A DNA stretch of 64,000 nt from Trochalopteron elliotii. Taxonomy: Eukaryota; Chordata; Aves; Passeriformes; Leiothrichidae. Positions within the stretch are counted from its first letter, which is position 1. The number at the start of each line of letters is the position of its first letter. Below the pieces are notes generated by a model. That model was not told the DNA's origin. It searched no databases and saw only the letters and a list, made by a program, of their open reading frames with translations. The stretch is taken from NCBI GenBank assembly GCA_024734555.1, contig JANPWX010000031.1, positions 879,102-943,101 on the forward strand. Direction: 5' to 3'. Below, one piece after another: positions 38,901-48,979 of the stretch. A program made the translations under genes and the position numbers.

Positions 38901-41302
38901 ATCCATTATGAGATCTTATCTTTTTTATCTCCATAGCTCCAAAATTCTGTCTGTTTTTTAATACTCCTTCTTATTTTGCATCTTCATTCAGTTGATTTCA
39001 TCAAAGGTTGATTAAACAAATTTTTTGTTGTTTTCTGGTGTACTTTGGCCTGTGTTATCTTAATCTGTTTATCCACATTCAACAGTACTTACATGTTTGA
39101 TGCTGAACTGAGTAATACAATGAAGCAAGAGGGAGGTCTGATTATGTTATGTTGTGTCAGTGTCTGAAGCACATTATTTACAATGAAATTTCATCTTCCA
39201 TTTTTATAAGACTAAACTGTCTATCCATATTTTTCCCTTGCAATTCCATCGTAAGGAGTATCTGTCCAACACTTGCAATCTGAAATGACTTCATCTGAAG
39301 TGGTATCAGACATTTCAGCCAAAGAAATCCCGTTGTGGGCATACAAGCTACGTCTACACATTTTAATGTTTGCTGCTTGGGGAATGAGGTTCCTGACAGC
39401 AAATGCAGTTATTGATACCTGAAAATGCATTGTGTACAAACTGACTTTCTTGGAAACCCTTTCCACAGATCCAGTTTCCAGCTCCAGGACATAATTTCTT
39501 TTAAAATTTGTTTGTTTTTTCCTAGAACCTCATATTATCCAGCTCTTTTGAGCACAAAGATGTTCAACGGTCTTTATTCCGCCAGTTCTTCAGAGCCTGG
39601 AACCATATCTATATGCTACAGGTTTTTTTCTGAGTGCCTGAAGGCAGTACAGGATTGTCAACAGAAATACAGACTTGCACAAACCTGTGGAAATACACAG
39701 GGTCTTGTACAAGACCAGTGACACTTATCTGAATATTCTGCACAGTGTTTTTACAAAATGGCAAGCTTTATAAGCAAAAGATACACAAGGAACTGATTCT
39801 AATAACGAGAAAACTAAAAATATGTAGTCTTGCACATATAAAACAGGAAGAAGATATTGAATACATATATTTCCAAAATTCTAGCAACTGCATGATTCAG
39901 TGAATTATATTAATATTTTGTGTTTTGGTCCTCATATGATGAAGAATATTATCTTTTATGAAAATGTCACCAACATTTTATACTTAATGTCACTTATTTC
40001 TTTGAAGGTCATTATCTGGGATCAGGGTTTTAAAACTCTTCTGAGGTATGTGTCCAACATACAACCCAGAACAGGAATTGAACATACGCTCAGTGATTTT
40101 AATTGTACTCTTTCTGACTGTAGGATAACAATATTCATTGCAGTTAAAAAAAGTTTACTGAAAGGTAAAATAATGTAAGAGACAAAATTCTGCAGAAGTC
40201 AGTTACCAGATATTTTAAAAAAAATTATTAATAGTAGGCAGCAATATATAATTTAAAAACACTCCAAAACATTTTTTCCTTGGAAAAGGTTTTGTAAGAT
40301 GGACAAATGGACACATAAAATAATGATCATTGCAAACAATTGATTCCTCATTTGCAAATTATTTTAATTGTATTTTCTGCATACTACCACAGTCTGAAGA
40401 ACCCTGCATAAAAATTAACTAATCATAATCGAAAATGTCTCTTTACCAGTAAATGCAGCTTATGATTATTGTCTGCATTAACTGGTCACACAATGAGCAA
40501 CAAAAAAAGACCCTTGGAAACTCATGTTGCATTAATTCAGTTAAGATAACTTTTAAAGAGTTCTTTTCAGTGTGAAGGAGAGCTGGGGAAAGGGAGCTGT
40601 CTGCCACAGACTGCAGGGGATGATAAGAGGAGAAGGTGGATTCTTTTTACAGGAATGGCATAAAAGTAATATCAGTAAGTACTAATAAGATTGTAAGGAA
40701 ATTTCCAGCCTTGGAAATTTTGAAGATTATGCTGTGTAAAAAACCATCCTGAGTAATGCAAATAAATTTAGTACATTCTGGGGTAGAGAGGGCTATGTGA
40801 CCTGCAGATCATCTTCATAACCCCAGAGAAGAAATAAAAATTATGTCAATGGAAGGTCTAACTAATCCTACCTCTTCCTTCATTTATATAAACTGCTCCA
40901 TATAAACCCTCTTGTGATAAGACCTTTTCCTTCCATTCATCAGAATTAGACTAATAAAACAGCAAATGTCAAAGCTGGAGTGTGCAGTCAACTAAAAGAG
41001 TTGGCATTCAGGAAATATATTGCCATTTAACAGCTCTACATTACTACTTATAAGCAAGTACAACTGTTTTCATGAAAGATATGTGTACATTAAATCAGGA
41101 ACTGCCCTTGTCTAATCAAGGCTGTATTTCAACAGAACGATTTTTAAGCAATAAAAAGGGTTATGTTGCTTCTCCATTCAAAGATAATTGATGTAAGGAG
41201 CTAAGAAGAAAAAAAAGAAAAATAAGCTAAATTTATCTAAAAGTAATATTCACAGTTTTATGTTATATGATTAAGTTTTAGACTTATATAACACATCATT
41301 TG
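35929..41302. other. Unique DNA with two exon-like stretches and a G+C-richer patch
   Basis: At 36771-36864 a TTTTCTTTCAG acceptor-like site is followed by a 30-codon frame ending in TGA. At 37634-37930 a longer frame (about 99 codons) follows a pyrimidine-rich tract ending AAATGCAG. Neither is recognised. The patch at 38040-38430 is G+C-richer than its surroundings and reads like an old, unclassified interspersed repeat. The 38-bp stretch at 40008-40045 lies between a TTTGAAG site and GTATGT. The remainder shows nothing recognisable. Confidence 0.55.
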
Positions 41303-42096
41303 TTCATAGAATTATAGAATTTATCCCTGGTTGGAAAGGACCCACAAAAATCTTCAAGTCCAACTCCTATTCCTGCACAGCACACCTGAAGAATCACAGC
41401 ATGTGTTGACAATATTGTTCAAACCCTTCCTGAACTCTGTCAGGCTTGTTGCTGAGCACTTCCCTGGGGAGCCCCTTCGAGTGCCCAACCACACTCTAAG
41501 TGAAGACTCTTTTCCTAATATCCATCCTAAATTGCCCCTAACACAGCCTCTTGTTGCTCCTTTTGCTCCTGTCACTGGTCACCAGAGAGAAGAGATCAGT
41601 GTCCCTTGTGAGGAAGCCGTAGACCACAATGAGGTCTCGCCTCAGTCTCCTCTCCAAGCTGAACAAACCAAGTAACCTTAGCTGCTTATTTTGTGGCTTC
41701 CTCTCTAAACTTTTCACCATCTTTGTAGTTCTATTTTGGACATTCTCTAATGTCTTCGTATTTTTATTACACTGTGACACCCAAAGGCTGCCCCAGCCTA
41801 GAGCAGAGGGGACAGTCCCCTCCCTTGCCCGGCTGGTGATGCTGTGCCTGGTGCCCCCAGGACAGGGATGGCCCTCCTGGCTGCCAGGGCACTGCTGACT
41901 CAGATCCAGCTTCCCACAGACCAGGACCCCCAGGGCCCTTTTTGCAGCACTGCTCTACAGCCTCTCATTTCCTAATCTGTACACACAACCTGGGTTGCCC
42001 TGTCCCAGGTATAGAATCTGGCACTTTGTCAAACTTCTTATGTTTAATATACTTTGAGGTCCTCCATTTGAGTTACTTAAAAAGATGTTGAAGAGC
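41303..42096 (-). mobile_element. CR1 LINE, 3' fragment (about 790 bp)
   Basis: The 3' tip is at the left, with TTCATAGAATTATAGAATTT showing the degenerate 8-bp terminal repeat in complement. The element then runs rightwards (5'-wards in CR1 terms) through GGTTGGAAAGGACCCAC, GGTTGCCCTGTCCCAGGT near 41992 and AAAGATGTTGAAGAGC at the right end. These are typical of the CR1 3'-untranslated region, and no reverse transcriptase is left. The open frames at 41331-41675, 41354-41575, 41538-41780 and 41629-41898 all lie in the element and are not genes. It is the longest CR1 copy in the window and is inverted relative to the copies at 18.4, 44.0 and 57.8 kb. Confidence 0.95.
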
Positions 42097-43954
42097 TCAT
42101 ATGTGTGTATAGATATTTAATTGTAGACACTTCATATAGGCTTTCACCTAATATTACTATTAGGGGAAAAGAAAAGAAAAATATGTCTTTTATCCTTTGT
42201 GGCAGACTATCTCGATTCATGCTCATGAATTTTAGATTTCCAAGATGTATCTTAGATTCAGCAGATAGTCCACACTTTGAACTAGAATTTCAATACTCAG
42301 AAGTGTTGCATAATTTTCAGTTTCACTGGAAGTACTGCACATGTTTTATGAATGTTTGCGGGGGTTGTTGTATGGCCTGTCTCAAAGGAAAAACGGAAAC
42401 TTATTTGCTAAAATGTCAGTTAATAAGTTTTACAGAATTGAATACTCATTGAATGTTCAGGGAATTTATCTGGGAAGAAAAAGAAAGCTCAATCTGCTAT
42501 ACGTGCACTGGATGGGAAAGCATGGCGTCATATGGTTACACTTTCAACCCAAGATTTACAGTCTAAGTGAAAGGCACAATTAGCAAGCATTTAGAACATC
42601 AGCTCTGACACGGCTTCTGCATCCAGAAAATCTGTAGATATGAAGAAAATATGAAAACAGGATCTATTATATAATCTTCTTGCTGCTCTGTCTTTTACCA
42701 GTGGTCAAATTCTCAGTTTTCCTGCCTGCACTTGGACCTTTCTGTGCAGTCACTGAAGTATGAGAAAAGTAAAGTTTGAAGAGAGGAAGAATAACGTTCT
42801 GCAGCACTGCTCACAGGTTTAGGAGGAACCTTTTGTCTAGACAAAGAAGCATCCTGGAATACTATGGATAATTCAGGCTTTTTCAATTGAAGTGACAATT
42901 TTTAACCTTTTTTTTTTCAGCCTTCCTTCCCTCCGTAGGGGTTTCCTGCTTTAATAATTTACTTAGCTGGATTTGTAGGTGGAAATGTAATACTTGATTA
43001 ACCACTCAGGTTGTTAAAGTCATTTTCACAGGTCTTTGTGTAAAGGCTCAAAAAATATTACAAAAAATTCTTAGAAACTGAAATTTTGCTTTTCTTACTG
43101 TCAGTCATTCAATGTCTATAACCCTATTGCCAATCAATCAAAGTGAAAGGTTGTGCATAAGTACCTCAATGCACCTATACTGCAGTCCCTGGAAGAGCTA
43201 TTGCAGGAGATGAATATTTTTAAAATGTTTCTGTAGCAAGAAGATAGATGTCTCATTTTCTCTTCATGTCAGAGTGAGTCTGAACACGCATTAGGATGTT
43301 TTCTCCAGAGAGAAATACAGTGTCATCTGCTGGAAAAAGCTGTGATCCCGTGTTTCAGGAGCAAGTTTCTTTTAAATTTCACATATAATTAATAGAAGTA
43401 CTTGCAGTCACGGCACAAGTGTATTTTGTTTGGCGCTCTGAGCAGGATTTTGTTGGAATACAGTATGCATTGTCACTAATAGAGTGATTATGGAATTTCC
43501 CCAACCCCAGGCATTAAAAAAGGACCTGCAAGAGAAGACATCTGATGAATTTTTATTTCTGAGAATTTTAAAGAACTCTGCCTTCAAACAAAATTTTTTA
43601 CTCTTTCTTCATTGCCAATATCAGACTAGTTTGTACTGGATCTTTGCTCAGACACACAGGGATGGACAGAAGACCCACAGACATCTTCAACCTTCTCCCT
43701 TTTCCTTCAAGGTGTCCAAGTACAATCTCAAAACTTTGTTCTCCTAAATGCAAAAGTTGTTTATTTTGGGAGTGTGTGCAATATCAGTTCTCCCTTAATA
43801 ACATATACACACTAAAAGAACACTTTTTCACAATTCTAATCAATTTATTTTAGCTAAAATATTAAAAAGATATTACATCAACTAAGCTTTATATACTAAT
43901 TGATGGAAGAGAAATATGGTATCAAAGACTTCCAAGTCCTATTAAACCACTGTC
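42097..43954. other. Spacer between two CR1 copies, no gene seen
   Basis: A+T-rich DNA with overlapping plus-strand frames at 42105-42452 and 42341-42583, and shorter frames at 43484-43747 and 43644-43853. None has recognised features or convincing boundaries. A T-run lies at 42909-42918. No repeat family is recognised. Confidence 0.6.
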
Positions 43955-44297
43955 TAACAGATCTTATCACTCTCTACAACTACCTGAAAGGAGGTTGCAG
44001 CAAGGTGGGAATCAGTCTCTTCTTCAAGGTAACAAGCAGCAGGACCAAAGAAAATATCCTCAAGTTTCACCAGGGAGTTTTAAATTAGATTTTAGAAAAA
44101 AATTCTTCACTGAGAGTGGTGATCCATCGGAACAGGCTGCTCAGGGAAGTGATTCAATCACCACCTCTGAAGTGTTAAAAAACCACTTGAAAATGGGGCT
44201 TGGTGGCACAGTTTAGTGATTAATACAGAAATGTTGGTTAATGGTTGAACTCCATGATCTTAAAGGTCTTTTCTGCCCTTAAAAATTCTACTATTTT
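43955..44297 (+). mobile_element. CR1 LINE, 3' end fragment
   Basis: Diagnostic CR1 stretches in the plus direction are CTACAACTACCTGAAAGGAG near 43975, TTCTTCACTGAGAGTGGTGA near 44103 and ATGATCTTAAAGGTCTTTTC near 44254, followed by a degenerate ATTCTACTATTTTA tail. It is truncated at its 5' end, and the left border may lie a few tens of bases further left. About 340 bp remain and no coding capacity survives. It sits 122 bases left of the next LTR. Confidence 0.92.
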
Positions 44298-44419
44298 AAG
44301 ACAAGTATTTAAATCCACTATTCTTTAGAATGGAGGGATATTTGGATTTGGAGTCTATTCCTACATAGCAGTGAATTCTAACACGGAATCAATCTCTGCT
44401 GAATTTTTGAAAGTAGTGT
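44298..44419. other. Short spacer between CR1 and LTR
   Basis: A+T-rich sequence with nothing recognisable. It separates the plus-strand CR1 copy from the minus-strand LTR. Confidence 0.6.
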
Positions 44420-44470
44420 TGCAGTGGTTTGAAAGCAAAATGAGTGAGAGGATCCAAGTCAGAAATACAA

Positions 44471-44476
44471 TTTAAT
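44471..44476 (-). terminator. LTR polyadenylation signal, ATTAAA variant
   Basis: TTTAAT on the plus strand reads ATTAAA on the minus strand, close to the downstream end of the minus-strand LTR and just after its T-rich tract. Confidence 0.5.
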
Positions 44477-44492
44477 AATAAGAAAAAAAAAG

Positions 44493-44516
44493 TAAAATAA
44501 AATAAAATAAAATAAA
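44493..44516. repeat. (TAAAA)n short tandem repeat
   Basis: About 4.5 units of a TAAAA pentamer next to an A-run at 44483-44491, inside the LTR at 44420-44973. On the LTR's own strand it is a T-rich tract upstream of the polyadenylation signal. Confidence 0.9.
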
Positions 44517-44787
44517 TGCAATAATACAAAAGACCACTGACAGAGTCAGAATACAACCTGAGTGGGGTGACGGAAGCAGTCCAAATGAGGGGTCTTCCTG
44601 AAGCAGTGATCCCATAGAAAGATCTGGTAGCTCTGGTCCTCTGGGAATCCAGTGGGTAAGAGCTGCTTGTACTGTCCCAAATCCCAGATTATATCCAGGT
44701 GAGAATACTTGGCTCCTCCTCCTGGGCAGAGCATCTCACAATGGGAAAATGAGTCATACAGGGGATCCTTGATGGCCCATTCAAGAG

Positions 44788-44812
44788 AGATAACTCCCTC
44801 CGGGAGTTATCT
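44788..44812. repeat. Perfect 11-bp inverted repeat with 3-base loop
   Basis: AGATAACTCCC (44788-44798) and its exact complement GGGAGTTATCT (44802-44812) are separated by TCC. The hairpin would form in single-stranded DNA or RNA. It lies in the U3 part of the LTR. Confidence 0.9.
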
Positions 44813-44973
44813 ATGAGTTATGCAGCAAGGCACTTGATGGGCCATTAACCAAAGACACATTAACAGAAGAGGGAGGGTGACTTGGGAGAACACTGCTTCA
44901 GCAATTGGATTCCACAGTTCATGAAGATGGTGATAGAATACTTTGTGCGTATCTTATACTACAACCCAGGACA

Positions 44974-45853
44974 GTGCCATCAGTAAGATCATGAATAGCA
45001 TTTCACTGACTAGGAATTTAAGAATAATTTCAGGGGGGACCCATTTCAATGATCCTTAGATGTGTAAACATCTCACTTTTTGACTGAATTTCAAACATTA
45101 CAGATTAAATTATAACAGTTTCAACTAGGGAGATTTTGAAGGACCTTTTTTAAAATTGCTGTTCTCCATTCTTTGTAAGACACTTCTCAATTTTTTTAGT
45201 AACACATTGCTGAAATAGTCTTTTCTCTCTACAGATTGTTTTTATCTGCTTTCAAGATTAGCATTGCTGTACAGGAAAGTTTCTGATTTTAGTGGGGGAA
45301 AAAAAAGTCATTTCTGCATCAAATAATGAGAAAGAAGCTATGTAACATTTATGCTCAGGATTCATATTTGTAATGCACCATCATAGCTCATTGCTTAAAC
45401 CTCAGATCGAGAAAACAGAAAAAAAAAAGTAATAACAGTTAAGTTAAAGATCTACATGTAAAACAACATAACCCTACGGTGAGAAGAATTGTTTTAATTT
45501 GCGATTTAGACAGCTATGTCAAGTTTTATGTAATTAGCTGTTCATCATGGGAACTCACATTCCTGATATATACATGCTGTTAGCACATGCAAGGGAAGGA
45601 CAAGACCAATACAAACTCTAAATTAAAACAGCAGTGATAACAATTACATTGCAATCATTATATGCTGCCTTCAGCTAACATGCAACTTTGTCCATAGAAT
45701 ACTCCTTAGGAATTCACACAAAGGAATGAAAAACAGTCTTTATCTATATATGGAATATTGGTATCCTCTACAGAGTTTCAGCCTGAGGGACTGTCTCATC
45801 AATGCCATAAAGAACAGTATTTTCTTTTCTCAAGAAAGAAGAAAGTAAGAAGC
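44974..45853. other. Spacer between two minus-strand LTRs
   Basis: A+T-rich, with A-runs at 45299-45306 and 45420-45429. No polypurine tract, primer-binding site or retroviral reading frame is visible, so the two LTRs do not look like the ends of one provirus; their sequences also differ from each other. No gene is seen. Confidence 0.6.
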
Positions 45854-46312
45854 TGATGCCTTGGGAAGGCTGATCTGAAACAGAGACTGGACAGAACTAG
45901 AAAATACAGTAAATATTTATTGAAAGGCCTTTAGAGTACACCTTGGGCAGGACAAGAGCCTGATCAGGGCTACACTCTAGGTGGACTTAGAATGGTCACA
46001 AAATGGACAACCGGTCACGAGGTCTGACCCTTTTATAAATTTTGGTCCATTTGCGTATTGGGGTTTAATTGTCCAGTTACAGCTTCAGGTTGTGAGGTCT
46101 CATCCTTCTTGTTTCTCCCTCCAGTCCACCGTGTTTTATGCTTTTGGGCCTGAAACTTGCACTCATTGTCCTTGGTCTTCATCAGGAAAAGGATTTGTTT
46201 AGTGTCCCTACTCTGTGAAGAGACCTTAACCAGCACTTAATATGAGGCTCAGAACTACACCCCTGGGCAGCACAGAATCTGAAACACATGAGAGCTAAAA
46301 CTTAAGGCGTCA
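45854..46312 (-). mobile_element. Solo LTR, ERVL-like (459 bp)
   Basis: The ends form an inverted repeat: TGATGCCTTGGGAAGG on the left and the complement of TGACGCCTTAAG on the right, giving TG...CA. Read on the minus strand it carries AATAAA (complement of 45916-45921) near its downstream end. The sequence matches a songbird LTR type remembered as ERVL-like; that label is moderately certain. One CpG lies in the right terminal repeat (GGCGTCA where GGCATCA is usual). No target-site duplication is found (AGAAGC on the left, TATGTA on the right). The frames at 45981-46202 and 46033-46236 lie inside it and are not genes. Confidence 0.88.
45916..45921 (-). terminator. LTR polyadenylation signal AATAAA
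   Basis: TTTATT on the plus strand reads AATAAA on the minus strand, about 60 bases from the downstream end of the LTR, as expected at the R/U5 region. Confidence 0.7.
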
Positions 46313-46342
46313 TATGTACCCCCAATCATATGTACACCCAAT
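46311..46342. repeat. 16-bp tandem duplication at the LTR border
   Basis: CATATGTACCCCCAAT (46311-46326) is followed directly by CATATGTACACCCAAT (46327-46342), one mismatch in 16. The first two bases overlap the terminal CA of the LTR. Confidence 0.88.
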
Positions 46343-48901
46343 AGTGTGGTGCACCTGACAAGGTGCTGAGAAAAGGAAGAGTGCTCAGCTGAGCTGAACC
46401 AGTCACTGTGTCCCACGGTTTTAGAGAAACTCAGGCACAGAATGCGACAGTCACGTCTGGTTTCACACATCTGCTGCCCACATTTGGACAATGCCTGCTC
46501 TTCAACTCTGTCCTTGCTGCTGTCACGTAGCAGCTACCCTTCATAGCATTTTAACATTTTTGTTACTGGCACTTGAAATGTTCTGCTGCGGCTATACTAT
46601 TTCTCTTTATTAGCCAACAGCTGTTAGATGTTTTAAAATAATTTTCACGGGGTTTGTGAAAGTGTGTCAGCTAATTACTTATAATTTCACTTCAATTTAC
46701 TAGTTTCTAGACCAACAGGATGTCCCTTTTCATAGATATGCCCAGATTGGCTTTTAACAGCCTGAACACAGCTGTCTGTGACTGATTTCCAGCTTTCCTT
46801 ACCTGTATGGTTCTGAAAAATGCATTTAAAACCAGAACGAAATTAGGAACCTTTTAAAGTGATCTGAAAAAAAGAAGGCTTCAATGTTCTTACCTTCACC
46901 CACCCTGGAAATGTACTAAGTAGAGCACATTTGCGATAGGTAGATCTTTAAAAGCTTTGGGTTTTTTCCCATCATTAAACAAATAGGAAGATTTAGCTGT
47001 TCTACTGAATATCTCAGATGTTTTAGCCTTCATCAGCCTCAAAAGCTGTTGGAGTTGATTCTGGTTTTTTATATGTTAAATTAGAAATATAGGGAGATGC
47101 ATTTTCAGGGAGATGCATTTATGTTGCTTTCCCCAAACAGGATTGAAACAGGAAATTGAACTGTTTATGGGTGGCTTAGAACTGTTTTGGATATTTGAAA
47201 TTTCAATTTGAGTTTTTATTAATTTGATGGTTGAACCTCTTCTCCATAGAGAATATTAACAAAAGTATGAGTTCGTTTGCAAGTAATGTTTAGGGCCTAA
47301 TTTTTTGTGGTATAATTATTACATCTGTACTAATAGGGCAGTAACCCTTGCAGGTTGCAGCACCATTATGTTAAATCCTATATAAAGCCATGAGTGATCC
47401 ACAAAACAGGTCCAACCAGGCAATCATTCCCACTTTTATACAAACCTTAATGACAACACTTTGAAATTAAAATGCTTAAACTACTTACAAGGTTCATCTC
47501 TTTCTTTCTCCTCCTCTGTTCATATTATACTAAATACACACAACTCAGTATAATATCAAACAAGACATTCCCTAAATTAATTAGATACAGAAAACATTTT
47601 TCACATTGAAAATGGAAACCCCATAGATATGTAAACCGGCCATCAGAGATTACACTCGGCAGTAAAAGTATCACTAATTTAGAGAGGAATAACTGCTCCC
47701 GTAAAATATTATTTTCAGGTTTGAGATTGTTTTTACCATCAGATCTGTTTGGGATTTCTGCTTGCATATTTAGCTAAATATTAACAGGGGGGTTTCCTCC
47801 AAAATCAGGGTCAAATCTTCCTATTCGTAGTAATTCCTTTCAAGATTCTATTTTAATATATAATATTAAGGTAGTACATAAGCCAATGTGTTCCAGATTT
47901 TTATGAAGTGTCTCTGCAAATGCACATGTGCATTTTCCTGTTAACACATTACCACAACAAACAAACACCAAAGCATCTATGAGTTTAGTACAAATAGTTT
48001 TACTTCCAGTTGCTTTTCTTGTCTTGTAGAGATGAACACAAAGCAAGGATTGCAGACATGACTTCTACTTTCCTAGCAGTGTTTGGATCCAAGATTCTGA
48101 TTCAAGCAAATCTTTGCTAAAAGTTTTATGGCTAGAAAAACCATTAACTGCATATTTTAGCAGTCCTCATATTTTGCTGTAAGACATTATACCAAATAAT
48201 AAATGCATCTACTCTCTTTCTTTACAATTGCACCAAAGTCTTAACTAATGAGGAAATGGATGAGAAATAAATACTAAATTCTGTAATTAGAACCGGTTTC
48301 TTGTAAACCAAACAATTTTAAAAAATCAAAGAAGCTGCTTTAAGAAAGTCAGTCTTTTTTATTTTAAGATATCAAGAAGCCCCAAAAATCCTCATAATAG
48401 TTTGCTGAAGAACAATAATGTCTACTCAATCTTGTGCATCTGAAAAGTAATCAGCCCTGGTTAGTAGCAGAGCAACTTCAGTGAGCCCTGGCCTGTAAAT
48501 CAATAGGCTGAATTCTCCTGGCCCTTTCCAAATTCTATTTCCAATTCCACAGTATGGATTAGTGTAGATTCATCCCCGATAGACAGATAAAACTAGCAGT
48601 ATGTGCAGACTTACTATTTAATAGACTTCATCTAAGGTATCAGTGCTTACTGAAATGGACTGTCAGCTAATGTAGATAGGGAAAAGATGAGGAAAAGAGG
48701 AGCAACAGCCTGCTGTCCCTTAAAGCAATATTGCTCTTATTGTCTTCAGACCCCAATCAGAAGATTTCTGCTTGGTTCCTGCCTTTAATATGTACTTCAT
48801 ATACTAAAAATTTTAGCACAACTTAATTGCAAGAGTAGCCCATATGAAGAATGCTCACAAATTTTAAATTCTGAAAGCTTTTTAAATGTATCTGAAATCT
48901 G
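46343..48901. other. Unique A+T-rich DNA, no gene seen
   Basis: A 16-bp-period duplication of AGGGAGATGCATTTT occurs at 47091-47120. Frames at 46255-46491, 47525-47767 and 47840-48046 (all minus, under 81 codons) show no domain. No interspersed repeat is recognised. Confidence 0.6.
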
Positions 48902-48902
48902 G

Positions 48903-48979
<77 letters not shown>
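48902..48979. repeat. Compound (GTT)14(ATT)12 microsatellite
   Basis: Fourteen uninterrupted GTT units (48902-48943) join directly to twelve uninterrupted ATT units (48944-48979). The two motifs differ by one transition at the same position and stay in register. The tract is not inside a recognised mobile element. Confidence 0.97.

Larger units (their letters stand above)
44420..44973 (-). mobile_element. Solo LTR of an avian endogenous retrovirus (554 bp)
   Basis: On the minus strand it starts TGTCCTGGGTTGTAGTATAA and ends ...TTTCAAACCACTGCA, with TG...CA ends. The polyadenylation signal is the ATTAAA variant (complement of 44471-44476). A TTTTA repeat and a T-run lie just upstream of it. 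The sequence resembles a songbird LTR type remembered from other loci. No provirus interior is seen. Flanking bases (AGTGT on the left, GTGCC on the right) share GTG out of register, so the target-site duplication is not demonstrable. The frame at 44546-44734 is an artefact. A perfect 11-bp inverted repeat lies inside it at 44788-44812. Confidence 0.85.

Noticed and set aside
40008..40045. 38-bp stretch between TTTGAAG and GTATGT
   Set aside because: Same reasoning: short, no recognised peptide, chance pairing of splice-like sites is likely.
41331..41898. Several overlapping frames on both strands
   Set aside because: All lie in the CR1 3'-untranslated fragment and are translations of repeat DNA.
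44420..46312. The two neighbouring minus-strand LTRs as the ends of one provirus
   Set aside because: Their sequences differ, and the 880 bases between them show no primer-binding site, polypurine tract or retroviral frames.
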